Shown piece after piece: positions 27,926 to 37,757 of a stretch of 64,000 nt of DNA (position 1 is its first letter; each line of letters opens with the position of its first letter). The DNA comes from Phaeacidiphilus oryzae TH49 (GTDB lineage: Bacteria > Actinomycetota > Actinomycetes > Streptomycetales > Streptomycetaceae). The position numbers were made by a program, and so were the translations under genes. The DNA lies in the NCBI RefSeq assembly GCF_000744815.1, contig NZ_JQMQ01000005.1:2364055-2428054 (forward strand). The letters run 5' to 3'. Below the pieces are notes generated by a model. The model was not told the origin of the DNA. It saw only the letters and a program-made list of their open reading frames with translations, and searched no databases.

Positions 27926-29602
27926 TCATTCGACCCCGATGAGCAGCAGCGGGGCACTGCGGCCGCCCTCGTAGACGACCGTGTCGACGACCGGGTGGGT
28001 GCTGCGGAGGTGGGCCTGGAGCCGCTCGCCGCAGCCCTCCGGAAGGGCGTCGCCGAGGACCAGGGTGACCAGCTCGCCGCCGGAGGCGAGCATCCGGTCC
28101 AGCACGGCGGTGGCGGTGCCGCCGGGGTCGGCGCCGATGACGGCGACGTCGCCGTCGATCAGGCCGAGGACGTCGCCGGCCTGGCAGACCCCGGCCATCG
28201 TCCAGGACTCCCCCTCGGCGACGGCCAGTTCGGCGTACCGGGTGGCGCCGGCCGCCGAGGTCATCGCCACCACGTCCTCGTCGAAGCCGCGGCCCGGCTC
28301 GTGGACGGCGAGGGCGGCCAGTCCCTGCACGGGCGAGCGGGTGGGGATCACCGCGACCCGCACCCCCTCCTCGCGGAGCTGGTCGGCGGCGACTCCGGCG
28401 GCGGCGCGCAGCTCCGGGTCGTTGAGCAGCAGCACCACCTCGCGGGCCCGGGCCCGGCGGACCGCGGCCAGCAGCTCGGCGCTGGACGGGGGGCTGTCCG
28501 GGTCCGCGGTGAGGAGGGTCGCCCCGGCCTCCGCGCAGAGCGCGGCCAGGCCCTCGCCGTGGACGACGGTGACCACCCCACGGTGCCGGCGGCCCTGGGG
28601 CGGGGTGCCGGCCGCGGCCTCGGCCGCGGCGGCGGCGGTCGCGGCCGGGGTGGCCGGCCGGGCGCTGCCGAAGTGGGTGATCCGCACCCGGTGCGGCCGG
28701 CCGGCCGCGATGCCGGCCTCGACGGCGGCGCCGGCGTCGTCGGTGTGCACGTGGACGTTCCACAGCCCGTCGCCGCCGACCACGACCAGGGAGTCGCCAA
28801 GGGCTTCGAGCTCCTCCCTGAGGGCGGGGATCGCGTCGTCGGCGGCGTCGAGGAGGTAGATCACCTCGAACGCCGGTCCCTGGTGGGCGACCGGCGGCCG
28901 CTCGGCGAGCAGCCGGACGGCGGATCCGCCGGAGAGGGCCAGCGGGCCCATCGGGGTGTCCCCCGCGACGGCGTCCGCGAGGGCGCCGAGGACGGCGAGC
29001 AGCCCGCGCCCGCCGGCGTCCACCACCCCGGCCCGGCCCAGCACGTCGAGCTGCTCGGGGGTGCGGGCGAGGGCCACCAGCGCGCCCTCGTGGGCGGCGC
29101 GGGCGGTGGCGGCCAGGGTGTCGCCGTGCGGGCCGTGGCGCTCGGCCGCCCGCTCGGCGGCCTCCGCGGCGGCGGCGGCCACGCTCAGCACCGTCCCCTC
29201 GACGGGGCGGGCGACCGCCTCGTAGCCGGCCGCGGCGGCGGCGCGGAGGGCCTTGCGGAGGGCGGGGGCGTCGGCCGGGTCGGGGGTGAGCGCGGCCGAT
29301 ATGGCCCGGAGGAACTGGGCCAGGATCGTCCCGGAGTTGCCGCGGGCGCCGAGCAGGGCGCCGTGCGCCATGGCGCGGGTGGCCTCGGCGAGGGCGGGCG
29401 GGTCCTGCGGGGGCGTGTCCCGGAAGAGGCGGTCGACCTCCCGGGCGGCGGCCTCGACGGTGAGGTAGAGGTTGGTTCCGGTGTCGCCGTCCGGGACGGG
29501 GAAGACGTTGAGCGCGTCGATCTCCTCCCGGGCCTGGCCCAGCGCCTCCAGGGCGAGCCGGCACCAGGTGCGCACGGTGGGAGCGTCGAGCGAGTCCAGC
29601 AC
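27926..29602 (-). CDS. DAK2 domain protein (FakA-like fatty acid kinase subunit)
   Basis: 558 residues. The N-terminal DhaL/DAK2 nucleotide-binding domain has the metal-binding motif [13 protein letters not shown] near residue 32 and [15 protein letters not shown] near 105. The middle and C-terminal domains resemble the DAK1-2/DegV-associated region of FakA, which phosphorylates fatty acids bound to FakB (DegV) proteins. No FakB gene is in the window, so the substrate is an inference. The GTG at 29602 is preceded by GAGGAG. It lies directly upstream of recG and divergent from rpmB, as usual in actinobacteria. Confidence 0.9.
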   Translation of the reverse strand: MLDSLDAPTVRTWCRLALEALGQAREEIDALNVFPVPDGDTGTNLYLTVEAAAREVDRLFRDTPPQDPPALAEATRAMAHGALLGARGNSGTILAQFLRAISAALTPDPADAPALRKALRAAAAAGYEAVARPVEGTVLSVAAAAAEAAERAAERHGPHGDTLAATARAAHEGALVALARTPEQLDVLGRAGVVDAGGRGLLAVLGALADAVAGDTPMGPLALSGGSAVRLLAERPPVAHQGPAFEVIYLLDAADDAIPALREELEALGDSLVVVGGDGLWNVHVHTDDAGAAVEAGIAAGRPHRVRITHFGSARPATPAATAAAAAEAAAGTPPQGRRHRGVVTVVHGEGLAALCAEAGATLLTADPDSPPSSAELLAAVRRARAREVVLLLNDPELRAAAGVAADQLREEGVRVAVIPTRSPVQGLAALAVHEPGRGFDEDVVAMTSAAGATRYAELAVAEGESWTMAGVCQAGDVLGLIDGDVAVIGADPGGTATAVLDRMLASGGELVTLVLGDALPEGCGERLQAHLRSTHPVVDTVVYEGGRSAPLLLIGVE

Positions 29603-29791
29603 CAGGATTCTCCTCGGGGAACGGCGGGCTCCGGCCCTCGCAGGCTACTGTCCGCTTCGGCGCTCGTGTCAGGGCAGGTCGGAACGCATGGTAGTTTCGT
29701 TGTACGGCAGTGGCGGATGTATGCTGCTCCGGTTGCCCGGCCCAGGCCGGGCGTTCATACGCAAGTGCATCTGAAGTCTTTGGAGTTTCCC

Positions 29792-29977
29792 GTGGCTGCC
29801 AACTGCGACGTCTGCGGCAAGGGGCCGGGCTTCGGCAACAACATCTCGCACTCGCACCGTCGCACTCGCCGTCGTTGGAACCCCAACATCCAGACGGTGC
29901 GTGCCACGGTCGGGCGCACGCCGAAGCGGCTCAACGTCTGCACCTCGTGCCTGAAGGCTGGGAAGGTCTCGCGGTAA
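29792..29977 (+). CDS. rpmB: 50S ribosomal protein L28
   Basis: 61 residues from a GTG with GGAG 6 nt upstream. It starts [15 protein letters not shown] and keeps both CxxC pairs (CDVC, CTSC), so it is the zinc-containing paralogue. Followed by a strong terminator. Divergent from the DAK2 gene. Confidence 0.97.
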   Translation: MAANCDVCGKGPGFGNNISHSHRRTRRRWNPNIQTVRATVGRTPKRLNVCTSCLKAGKVSR

Positions 29978-30014
29978 CGTCCGCGGGGGTCCTCCCTCTT
30001 TTCGGGCTTTCCTG

Positions 30015-30047
30015 AAGGCCGGTTCCCCTCGCGGGGGGCCGGCCTTT
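30015..30047 (+). terminator. rpmB terminator
   Basis: AAGGCCGG, TT, CCCC, TCGC, GGGG, GG, CCGGCCTTT: a 12-bp interrupted stem that ends in a short T-run, 38 bp after the rpmB stop. Confidence 0.8.
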
Positions 30048-30142
30048 CTGGTTTCCTGCCCCGGCCCCGCCCCTTCCCGTTTCCCGGGGCTGCGCCCCGG
30101 ACCCCGCTCGGCTGCCCCGGGATGAAGCCCGCAGGGCGAATC

Positions 30143-30274
30143 CAGGGGCGCGGGGAACTGCGCGCCCGGCCAGGCACTCTGCCGCACTCGGCAACGGAGT
30201 TCGGGATGCAGCCCAGTAGCCGTTGGCGAGTGCGGCGCCGTAGCTGGCCGGGCGCGCAGTTCCCCGCGCCCCTG
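30143..30274. repeat. Dispersed palindromic repeat, complete two-arm copy
   Basis: The best-preserved copy in the window. A 31-bp perfect inverted repeat (30143-30173 and 30244-30274) encloses an inner imperfect palindrome (30181-30197 with 30220-30236, 16 of 17 paired). Arms carry the caggggcgcggggaactg core; the inner part has gccgcactcgg / gagtgcggc. It fills the 29978-30302 gap between rpmB and thiD, which contains no gene. Confidence 0.85.
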
Positions 30275-30302
30275 AAGTTGCTGCGCAACTTTGCGGGGCT
30301 GC

Positions 30303-31097
30303 TCAGCGCCAGCGCCAGGCGTGGTCCACCGGGCCGATGCCCTCGCCGAGGGGGAAGCCGGCGGCGATCGCGCCGGTGATGTAGGACTTGGCGGCGGCCA
30401 CGGCCTCGGGGACGGCGTCGCCGAAGGCCAGGCGGGTGGCGATCGCGGAGGCGAGGGTGCAGCCCGTGCCGTGGGTGTGGCGGTTGTCGTAACGCGGGGA
30501 GCGGTACCAGTGGACGGCGGTGCCGTCGGTGAGGAGGTCGGCGGCCTCGCCGTCCAGGTGGCCGCCCTTGATGAGGGCCCAGCGGGGGCCCAGCGCGAGG
30601 ATCGCCTCCGCGGCGGCGGGCATGTCGGCCTCGGTCCCGACCGTGACGCCGGTGAGCTGGGCCACCTCGTGGAGGTTCGGGGTGACGACGGTCGCGGTGG
30701 GGAGCAGCCGGTCGCGGACGACCGAGACCGCCTCGGCCGCGAGGAGGGGGTCGCCGTGCTTGGAGACGCCGACCGGGTCGACGACCACCGGGGCCGGAGA
30801 GGCGGCGAGGAGGTCGGCGACGGCGGAGACCAGGGCCGGCGAGGAGAGCATGCCGGTCTTGACCGCCTGGACGCCGATGTCGTCGACCACACTGCGGTAC
30901 TGCGCCACCACGGCTTCCACCGGCAGCTCCCAGGCGCCCTGCACGCCGAGGGAGTTCTGCGCGGTGACGGCCGCGACCACGCTCATTCCGTGCGCGCCCA
31001 GGGCGAGCATCGTCTTGAGGTCGGCCTGGATTCCGGCGCCGCCGCCGGAGTCGGAGCCGGCGATGGTCAGGACGCGTGGTGGCACGGGGGCAGTCAT
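30303..31097 (-). CDS. thiD: Hydroxymethylpyrimidine/phosphomethylpyrimidine kinase
   Basis: 264 residues. Phosphorylates HMP and then HMP-P in thiamine biosynthesis. [20 protein letters not shown] at the start, KGGHLDG for phosphate contact, and the anion-hole motif [13 protein letters not shown] with the catalytic cysteine are all visible. A TAACTT hexamer (31104-31109 on the minus strand) followed by GGGGGG and the ATG suggests either a leaderless mRNA or a very short leader. Confidence 0.96.
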   Translation of the reverse strand: MTAPVPPRVLTIAGSDSGGGAGIQADLKTMLALGAHGMSVVAAVTAQNSLGVQGAWELPVEAVVAQYRSVVDDIGVQAVKTGMLSSPALVSAVADLLAASPAPVVVDPVGVSKHGDPLLAAEAVSVVRDRLLPTATVVTPNLHEVAQLTGVTVGTEADMPAAAEAILALGPRWALIKGGHLDGEAADLLTDGTAVHWYRSPRYDNRHTHGTGCTLASAIATRLAFGDAVPEAVAAAKSYITGAIAAGFPLGEGIGPVDHAWRWR

Positions 31098-31120
31098 CCC
31101 CCCAAGTTAGTTCAGCCCGG

Positions 31121-32149
31121 TCAGAGGACCGCCTCGGCCTCCCGCCAGCGGTACTCGGGGACGGTCTTGAGCCGGGCGACCGCCTCGGCGATCGGCAGCC
31201 GGTGGATCTCCGTGCCGCGCAGCGCGACCATCTGCCCGTAGTCCCCCGCGTGGACAGCCTCGACGGCGTGCCAGCCGAAGCGGGTGGCGAGCACCCGGTC
31301 CAGGGCGGTCGGGGTGCCGCCGCGCTGGGTGTGGCCGAGGATCACCGGGCGGGACTCCTTGCCCAGCCAATGCTCCAGCTCCATGGAGAGCCGGTTGCCG
31401 ATGCCGGTGAAGCGGCGGTGGCCGAAGGCGTCGGTGGCGCCCTGCTCATAGTTCATGGTGCCGGGGGCCGGGTGGGCGCCCTCGGCGACCGCGACGATGG
31501 CGAACTTCTTGCCGCGGGCGAAGCGCTCCTCGATCATCTGGCAGACCGCCTCGATGTCGAAGGGCTTCTCCGGGATGAGGATGCCGTGAGCGCCGCCGGC
31601 CATCCCGGCCTCCAGGGTGATCCAGCCGGTGTGCCGGCCCATCAGTTCGACCACCATCACCCGCTGGTGGGACTCGGCGGTGGTCTTCAGCCGGTCGATG
31701 GCCTCGGTGGCCACGTGGACGGCGGTGTCGAAGCCGAAGGTGACGTCGGTGCCGTCGATGTCGTTGTCGATGGTCTTGGGCACGCCGACCACCGGCAGGC
31801 CGTTCTCCCAGAGGAGTTGGGCCGCCGTCTGGGTGCCCTCGCCGCCGACCGCGATCAGGGCGTCGATGCCGAGCGCGGCGGCCAGCTCGGCGGCCCGGCT
31901 GGTGACCGCGTCGCGGAGCTTCTCCGGGGGGACCCGGGCCGAGCCGAGGATGGTGCCGCCGCGGGTGAGGAGGCCCTGCACGTCCTCCAGGGTGAGCCGG
32001 CGGGAGCGGCCCTCGATCAGGCCGAGGAAGCCGTCCTCGATGCCGACGATCTCGTCCTCGTGGTCCGCGATGCCGCGGTGGACGACGGACCTGATCACCG
32101 CGTTCAGGCCGGGGCAGTCCCCGCCGCTGGTCAGAACGCCGATGCGCAT
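31121..32149 (-). CDS. pfkA: 6-phosphofructokinase
   Basis: 342 residues. MRIGVLTSGGDCPGLNAVIR is the nucleotide-binding N-terminus; GGEGTQTAA and PKTIDNDI form the catalytic region, and MGRHTGWI binds fructose 6-phosphate. The Gly after GGE fits the ATP-using type; PPi-dependent enzymes carry Asp there. This type matches the actinobacterial clade with mixed ATP/PPi-like sequence. Leftward, between thiL and thiD. Confidence 0.95.
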   Translation of the reverse strand: MRIGVLTSGGDCPGLNAVIRSVVHRGIADHEDEIVGIEDGFLGLIEGRSRRLTLEDVQGLLTRGGTILGSARVPPEKLRDAVTSRAAELAAALGIDALIAVGGEGTQTAAQLLWENGLPVVGVPKTIDNDIDGTDVTFGFDTAVHVATEAIDRLKTTAESHQRVMVVELMGRHTGWITLEAGMAGGAHGILIPEKPFDIEAVCQMIEERFARGKKFAIVAVAEGAHPAPGTMNYEQGATDAFGHRRFTGIGNRLSMELEHWLGKESRPVILGHTQRGGTPTALDRVLATRFGWHAVEAVHAGDYGQMVALRGTEIHRLPIAEAVARLKTVPEYRWREAEAVL

Positions 32150-32275
32150 GGTCGACTCCGTCGGGACGAGCGGTTCCGGTACGGGGGTCAGACTATGCGG
32201 TTCGGCGGAGTTCGTCGCTTTCGCACCGATTGCTCCCGCGCGTCGGGGTGAGTCGGCGCGGGAGGGGCGGCGGGA

Positions 32276-33244
32276 TCAGGGCGCGTTGAAGTGGTCCCAG
32301 CCCGCCGTGTCGGTCCAGGCCGCGCCGTCGACCGTGACGCCGCCCTGGCGGGAGAGCCCGGCCGGGCGGGTGACCTCGCCGATCACCCGCCAGCGCGCGG
32401 GCAGTTGGACGTCCTGGGGGAAGGTCGCCACCAGGGCGTGGTCCTCGCCGCCGGAGAGCACCCAGACCAGCGGGTCGACGCCGACCGCCTGGCCGATGTC
32501 CTTCATCTGGGCCGGGATGTCGAAGAGCTCGGACCGCAGGTCGATGTGCACCCCGGAGGCGACCGCCACATGGGAGAGGTCGGCGACCAGGCCGTCGCTG
32601 ATGTCGATCATCGAGGTGGCACCGAGCTTCGAGGCGGCGGGGCCCGCGTGGTACGGCGGCTCGGGGCGGCGGTGCGCCTCCACGAAGGCGCGCGGGGAGC
32701 GGAATCCGCGGGAGAGGACGGTGAACCCGGCGGCGGACCAGCCGAGCCAGCCGGTCACCGCCACCCGGTCCCCCGGCTTGGCGCCGGTGCGGGTGACCGG
32801 GGGCCGGCCCTCCAGGTCGCCGAGCGCGGTGATGGAGACGGTGATGGCCTCGCCGCGCACCACGTCCCCGCCGGCCACCCCGGCGCCGGCCACCTGGCAC
32901 TCGTCGCGGATGCCGTCCATCAGCTCCAGCGCCCAGGTGGCGGGGAGTTCGGCCGGGGCGACCAGGCCGAGGAGGAGGGCGGTCGGGACCGCGCCCATCG
33001 CGGCCACGTCGGCCAGGTTCTGCGCGGCGGCCTTGCGGCCGACGTCGTAGGCGGTGGACCAGTCGCGGCGGAAGTGCCGGCCCTCGATGAGGACGTCGGT
33101 GGTCGCCACCACGCGGCCGTCCGGCGCGGAGACCACGGCCGCGTCGTCGCCGGGGCCGAGTTCGACGGCCGACCCGTGCGGCAGCCGGGAGGTCAGCGCC
33201 CTGATCAACCCGAACTCGCCCAGCTCCCCCACGCTGCCCTGCAT
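32276..33244 (-). CDS. thiL: Thiamine-monophosphate kinase
   Basis: 322 residues. Makes thiamine diphosphate from thiamine monophosphate. GPGDDAAVV near residue 32, TTDVLIEGRHFRRDW near 50, NLADVAAMGA near 78, and SMIDISDGLVADLSH near 214 bind metal and nucleotide; GGEDHAL lies near 270. The ATG at 33244 begins the conserved sequence MQGSVGELGEFGLI with AGGA about 10 nt upstream; the open frame extends upstream with non-conserved residues. Divergent from the Lrp-type gene. Confidence 0.95.
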   Translation of the reverse strand: MQGSVGELGEFGLIRALTSRLPHGSAVELGPGDDAAVVSAPDGRVVATTDVLIEGRHFRRDWSTAYDVGRKAAAQNLADVAAMGAVPTALLLGLVAPAELPATWALELMDGIRDECQVAGAGVAGGDVVRGEAITVSITALGDLEGRPPVTRTGAKPGDRVAVTGWLGWSAAGFTVLSRGFRSPRAFVEAHRRPEPPYHAGPAASKLGATSMIDISDGLVADLSHVAVASGVHIDLRSELFDIPAQMKDIGQAVGVDPLVWVLSGGEDHALVATFPQDVQLPARWRVIGEVTRPAGLSRQGGVTVDGAAWTDTAGWDHFNAP

Positions 33245-33482
33245 CTGCTGTCGCCGTCCTTCCCACGCGCTCGCTGCGCCCGCGCGCGCCGTTGCCGCTG
33301 TGCTGTGTCCTGCCGGTGTGCCGTGTGCTGCCGGTGTGGTGCGTCCTGGTGTGCCCGCTCGCGTTCCCGCGCGCAGCGTACGCCCTGCCGACGCGGGCCG
33401 GGTCTCCCCGCCGCAGGCGACCGCGCGGTAGGTTGGCCTCCCGCCGCAAGATCCCCGCTCGTGAGCCGCCGGGAGGACGTCC

Positions 33483-33716
33483 GTGGTGCAGGCATACATT
33501 CTGATCCAGACCGAGGTGGGCAAGGCCTCCGCGGTGGCCGGAGTGATCTCCGGGCTGCCCGGGGTCATCCAGGCCGAGGACGTGACCGGTCCCTACGACG
33601 TGATCGTGCGCGCCGAGGCGGACAGCGTCGACGACCTGGGCAAGATGGTGGTGGCCCGGATCCAGCAGGTGGAGGGCATCACCAGAACACTGACCTGCCC
33701 GGTGGTGCATCTCTGA
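33483..33716 (+). CDS. Lrp/AsnC ligand-binding domain protein (RAM domain only)
   Basis: 77 residues consisting only of the ligand-binding (RAM/SAM) domain of Lrp/AsnC regulators, with no helix-turn-helix. VQAYILIQTEVGKA begins strand 1 and GPYDVIVRAEA is the conserved ligand region. Such stand-alone domains form oligomers and may sense amino acids or modulate full-length Lrp proteins. The GTG follows GGGAGG by 7 nt. Only 19 bp separate it from the DUF3515 gene. Confidence 0.9.
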   Translation: MVQAYILIQTEVGKASAVAGVISGLPGVIQAEDVTGPYDVIVRAEADSVDDLGKMVVARIQQVEGITRTLTCPVVHL

Positions 33717-33723
33717 GCGCGGA

Positions 33724-33735
33724 TACCATCGGCGG
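33724..33735 (+). promoter_or_regulatory. Candidate leaderless promoter of the DUF3515 gene
   Basis: TACCAT followed by 6 nt and the GTG start. In actinobacteria a TANNNT hexamer ending 6-7 nt before the start codon marks leaderless transcription. No ribosome-binding site is visible for this start, which agrees. Confidence 0.5.
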
Positions 33736-34335
33736 GTGACCACCACCCAGTCCCCCGACACGGCCGGGGCCGCCTCCGTCTCCCCGGCCGACGAGCGCAG
33801 GAGTGCCGAACGGCGGCGGCTGCGGAAGTACCTGATCGTCTTCTTCGTGCCCGTCGTCGTGGTGGCGCTGTGGGTCTGCTGGTCCTTCTTCGCCGACCGG
33901 CTGCCGGTCGACGCCCCGAAGCTGACCGGCGCGACGGCGAGGACCTGCGCGGCCGTCCACTCGGCGCTGCCGGGGAAGCTGCTCGGCGAGGACTCGCGGC
34001 CGGTGAGCGCCGGGTCGGGGTCCGCGGACGCGGCGGCGGCCTGGGGGGATCCGGCGATGGTGCTCCGGTGCGGGGTGGGGACGCCGGCCGTGCTGGACCC
34101 GAAGAGCTCGTCGTACGACCCGACGGTTCAGGCCGAGGACATCAACGGGGTGTGCTGGGTGGATCAGAAGGGGAAGGCGGGCGGGACCGTCTTCACCACC
34201 GTCAAGCAGCGGGTCTTCGTCGAGTTGACGGTCCCGGCCTCGGCCGCCGGGGGGAACTCTCCGCTGCCGGAGCTGACGTCGGCGATCTCCCGTAACGACC
34301 CCGTGGACCCGGCGAAGCAGTTCGACTGCGCGTAG
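33736..34335 (+). CDS. DUF3515 family membrane protein
   Basis: 199 residues. A charged N-terminal region, one membrane helix (about residues 33-53), and an extracytoplasmic domain with cysteines at CAAVHSAL, LRCGVG, CWVDQ and the C-terminal FDCA. This is the conserved actinobacterial DUF3515 family found next to ddl and thiL; function unknown. It appears to be leaderless. Confidence 0.9.
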   Translation: MTTTQSPDTAGAASVSPADERRSAERRRLRKYLIVFFVPVVVVALWVCWSFFADRLPVDAPKLTGATARTCAAVHSALPGKLLGEDSRPVSAGSGSADAAAAWGDPAMVLRCGVGTPAVLDPKSSSYDPTVQAEDINGVCWVDQKGKAGGTVFTTVKQRVFVELTVPASAAGGNSPLPELTSAISRNDPVDPAKQFDCA

Positions 34336-34385
34336 CCGCCGCGGGTCGGGCCGCCGCGCGTCGGCGTCCCCGCCCTGGGCCAATT

Positions 34386-34431
34386 CCCCGCGCCCCTTCA
34401 GCGCGCCTGCGGCGCGAAGGGGCGCGCGGGG
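34386..34431. terminator. Repeat-derived bidirectional terminator
   Basis: CCCCGCGCCCCTTC against GAAGGGGCGCGCGGGG, with a smaller GCGC/GCGC stem inside. It stands between the convergent stop codons of the DUF3515 gene and ddl and has the arm sequence of the dispersed repeat family. Confidence 0.65.
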
Positions 34432-35627
34432 TCAGCGGAGGCCGGTGGAGCGGGACAGCGCCGCCTGGAGGAGGCGGTCGATCAGCTCCGGATAGGGCAC
34501 GCCGGTGGCCTCCCACATCCGGGGGAAGGCCGAGATCGGAGTGAAGCCCGGCATCGTGTTGACCTCGTTGACGACGTAGCCGCCGTCCTCCTGGAGGAAG
34601 ACGTCGACCCGGGCCAGGCCCTCGCAGGAGAGCGCCTCGAAGGCCTCGACCGCGAGCGCGCGGAGGCGCCCGGTCTCCTCCTCGGTCAGCTCCGCGGGGA
34701 TGCGGACCTCGTTCGAGTCGATGTACTTGGCCTCGAAGTCGTAGAAGTCGTAGCCCTCGGCGATCCGGATCTCCGCCGGAAGGCTCGCGCGCGGGCCGTC
34801 CTCGAACTCCAGGACGCCGCACTCGAGCTCGCGCCCCGCCACCCCGGCCTCGACGATGATCTTCGGGTCGTGCTCGCGGGCGGCCTCGATCGCCGCCGGC
34901 AGGTCCTCGACCGAGTGCACCTTGCTGATGCCGATCGAGGAGCCGGCCCGGGCGGGCTTCACGAAGACCGGGAAGCCGAGTCCGGCGATCCGGGAGAGGG
35001 TGGCCTCGCGGCCGTCCGCGGTCTCCCACTCGCGCGGCCGGACCACCGTGTACGGGCCGATCGGCAGGCCGAAGGAGGCCAGCACCCGCTTGGTGTACTC
35101 CTTGTCCATGCCGACCGCGCTGGCCAGCACGCCCGCGCCGACGTACGGCACCCCGGAGAGCTCGAACAGGCCCTGGACGGTGCCGTCCTCGCCCCACGGG
35201 CCGTGCAGCAGCGGGAGGACGACGTCCACCTCGCCCAGCGCCTTGGGCACCGATCCCGGCTCGGTGTAGACGAGTTCGCGGGAGGTGGCGTTGGCCGGGA
35301 GGGCCACCTCGCCCTCGGCGGACTCGGCGATCTCCGCGACGCTCGGCAGGCGGCCCTCGGTGATGGCCATCCGGGCCGGCTCGTCCGCGGTGAGCGCCCA
35401 GCGCCCGTCCAGGGTGATGCCGATCGGCACGACGTCGTAGCGGTCCCGGTCGATCGCGCGGAGCACGCTGCCGGCCGTGGAGACCGAGATGGCGTGCTCC
35501 GAGCTGCGGCCGCCGAAGACCACCGCGACCCGCGGCTTGCGACCGGCGCGGCCGGCGCGGCCGGCGGCCCGGGGCCGTCCCCGGAGGGGGCGCTGTGGGA
35601 GGTAGGGGCGTTGGGCTCGTTCGTCAT
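34432..35627 (-). CDS. ddl: D-alanine--D-alanine ligase, apparent frameshift near 5' end
   Basis: Makes D-Ala-D-Ala for peptidoglycan. From FGGRSSEHAISVSTAGS onward the ligase is intact: LHGPWGEDGTVQGLFEL, the ATP-grasp KPARAGSSIG, LECGVLEF, and the end-region VNEVNTMPGFTPIS. The expected first strand RKPRVAVVFGG has no start codon in its own frame; the only ATG with good codon use (35627, MTNEPNAPTS) is in a frame one base away. The frame break must lie in the repetitive GC tract at about 35540-35585 and looks like one missing base. Starting at the internal GTG of VVFGG would delete the first strand and is unlikely. Confidence 0.85.
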
Positions 35628-35663
35628 AACCCGGCAGAGACTACCCTGCGGTACTGCCGGGGC

Positions 35664-36665
35664 CTAGCGTTCGGCCTTCGCCGAGCGTGCCATGAGTTCC
35701 TTGACCGCCACCAGCGGCGGCTTGCCCTCGTGGACGATGTCGACGACGGTCGCGGTGATCGGCATGTCCACCCCGTGCCGGTGGGCGAGTTCGAGCACCG
35801 ACTCGCAGGACTTGACGCCCTCGGCGGTCTGTCGGGTGGCCGCGATGGTCTGCTCCAGGGTCATCCCCCGGCCGAGGTTGGTGCCGAAGGTGTGGTTGCG
35901 GGAGAGCGGCGAGGAGCAGGTCGCCACCAGGTCGCCCATCCCGGCCAGGCCGGCGAAGGTGTGCGGGTCCGCGCCCATCGCGATGCCGAGCCGGGTGGTC
36001 TCGGCCAGGCCGCGGGTGATCAGCGAGGCCTTGGAGTTGTCGCCCAGGCCCATGCCGTCCGCGATGCCCACCGCCAGGGCGATGACGTTCTTGACGGCGC
36101 CGCCGAGTTCGCAGCCGATCACGTCGGTGTTGGTGTACGGGCGGTAGTAGCCGGTGTGGCAGGCCGCCTGGAGGTTCCGGGCGACCGCCTCGTCCCGGCA
36201 GGCGACCACCGCGGCGGCCGGCTGGCGGGCGACGATCTCCTTGGCCAGGTTGGGCCCCGAGACCACCGCCACCCGCTCCGGACTGGCGTCCGCGACCTCC
36301 GCGATGACCTGGCTCATCAGCTTCGCCGTGCCGAGTTCGACGCCCTTCATCAGGGAGACGAAGACCGAGTCCGCCGGGAGGAGCGGCGCCCAGGCGGCCA
36401 GGTTGCCGCGGAGCGTCTGCGAGGGGATGGCGAGCACCGCGAACTCGGCGCCGTCCGCGGCCTCCGCGGGGTCGGCGGTCGGCTCCACCGTGTCCGGCAG
36501 CCGCAGCTCGGGGAAGTACTCGGGGTTGGCGCGGGTGGTGCGGATCGCTTCGACGAGTTCGGGCCGGCGGCCGTAGAGCGACACCTGGCAGCCGGCGTCG
36601 GCGAGGATCATCGCGAAGGCGGTGCCCCACGATCCGGAGCCGAACACGGCGCAGCGGGTGGTCAC
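35664..36665 (-). CDS. gpsA: Glycerol-3-phosphate dehydrogenase [NAD(P)+]
   Basis: 333 residues. Reduces dihydroxyacetone phosphate to sn-glycerol 3-phosphate for phospholipids. N-terminal dinucleotide-binding [14 protein letters not shown], then SGPNLAKEI, and [19 protein letters not shown] with the catalytic lysine. Its ATG overlaps the stop of the acyltransferase gene by 4 bp, so the pair makes and then acylates glycerol phosphate. Confidence 0.96.
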   Translation of the reverse strand: MTTRCAVFGSGSWGTAFAMILADAGCQVSLYGRRPELVEAIRTTRANPEYFPELRLPDTVEPTADPAEAADGAEFAVLAIPSQTLRGNLAAWAPLLPADSVFVSLMKGVELGTAKLMSQVIAEVADASPERVAVVSGPNLAKEIVARQPAAAVVACRDEAVARNLQAACHTGYYRPYTNTDVIGCELGGAVKNVIALAVGIADGMGLGDNSKASLITRGLAETTRLGIAMGADPHTFAGLAGMGDLVATCSSPLSRNHTFGTNLGRGMTLEQTIAATRQTAEGVKSCESVLELAHRHGVDMPITATVVDIVHEGKPPLVAVKELMARSAKAER

Positions 36666-37540
36666 TGGGCTTCCTCCTCGGGTTCGCCGGTCACGGTCTC
36701 GTCGGGCTTCGGCTCCGCCTCCGAGGGGGCGTCAGCCTGCTGCTCGGGCACGGCCGTCGGGGCCGTCGGGGCGGCCCCCGGCGCCGCGCCGGCACCGGCG
36801 CCGGCGCGCGGGACGCGGGTCTTGCGGCGCATGTCCCAGCGGCCCTCGGGGGCCTTCTCCCCGCGCAGCTCCTCGAGGAGCTCGGTGATCGCGTCCATGA
36901 TGGCGTCGGTGGCCTGGCGGAGCAGTTCGGGGGTGACCTCGCGGTCCTGAAAGCGCGTCAGGTCGACCGGCGGCCCGGCGAGCACATGGACGGTGCCGCG
37001 CGGCGGGTAGTTGAACCGGCGGTGGCCCTTCCCGCCCTTGGCGTACGGCGGCATGATCAGGTGGCCGCCCCACTGGGCGATCGGGATCACCGGGGCGCCG
37101 GTCGCCAGCGCGACCCGGGCGATTCCGGTCTTGCCGGTCATCGGCCAGAGTTCGGGGTCGCGGGTGAGGGTGCCCTCCGGGAAGAAGGCCACGCATTCGC
37201 CGGCGTGCACCGCGTCGACGGCGCCGCGGAAGGCGTCGGTCGCGGCGGCCGTGCCGCGGTACACCGGGATCATTCCGGTGCCGTTCATGACCCACTTCAG
37301 GCCCGGCACCCGGAACAGCGCGGCCTTGGCGAGAAGGCGGGCCGGGCGCCCGGTGTTGTACTGGAAATGCGGATAGACCACGGTATCGAGATAGGAATTG
37401 TGGTTCACCGCGGTCAGGAAACCGCCTTCGGCGGGGATGTTCTCCAGTCCTCGCCAGTCCCGCTTGGCGATGGCGATCAGCGGGGGCTTGGCGATCACAG
37501 CCGCCAGGCGGTACCAGAAGCCGTATCTGCGGCGGGCCAC
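36662..37540 (-). CDS. plsC: 1-acyl-sn-glycerol-3-phosphate acyltransferase
   Basis: 292 residues. Acyltransferase of phosphatidic-acid synthesis. The catalytic H-x4-D motif is in [11 protein letters not shown] near residue 42, and [10 protein letters not shown] near 120 is the second substrate motif. A basic/proline-rich tail of about 60 residues lies beyond the enzyme core. The GTG at 37540 is preceded by GAGGAGG 6 nt upstream and starts the conserved [13 protein letters not shown]. Overlaps gpsA by 4 bp. Confidence 0.9.
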   Translation of the reverse strand: MARRRYGFWYRLAAVIAKPPLIAIAKRDWRGLENIPAEGGFLTAVNHNSYLDTVVYPHFQYNTGRPARLLAKAALFRVPGLKWVMNGTGMIPVYRGTAAATDAFRGAVDAVHAGECVAFFPEGTLTRDPELWPMTGKTGIARVALATGAPVIPIAQWGGHLIMPPYAKGGKGHRRFNYPPRGTVHVLAGPPVDLTRFQDREVTPELLRQATDAIMDAITELLEELRGEKAPEGRWDMRRKTRVPRAGAGAGAAPGAAPTAPTAVPEQQADAPSEAEPKPDETVTGEPEEEAQ

Positions 37541-37744
37541 CGAAGTCCTCCTCGTCCTCAGCGGCCGGTCGGGCCGCGCACTGGGGTCCCCCCGGCCCGA
37601 AGGCCCGGGGAGCAACCGCACAAGTGTCGCCCCGGTCCGGCCTACTGTCGAGAAAGTGACTCGGCAGCGGGTCCGGGCGTGACGCACAGCACTCGCCGCG
37701 CGGTGGCGCGGCCGGTGCGGCCGTGGGCGGCAGGGGTGGCGGTG

Positions 37745-37757
37745 GACAATGGCGGGG
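37745..37757 (+). promoter_or_regulatory. Candidate leaderless promoter of cofC
   Basis: GACAAT followed by 7 nt and the ATG at 37758. The spacing fits a -10 element of a leaderless transcript; the GGCGGGG between them could alternatively serve as a ribosome-binding site. Confidence 0.4.
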
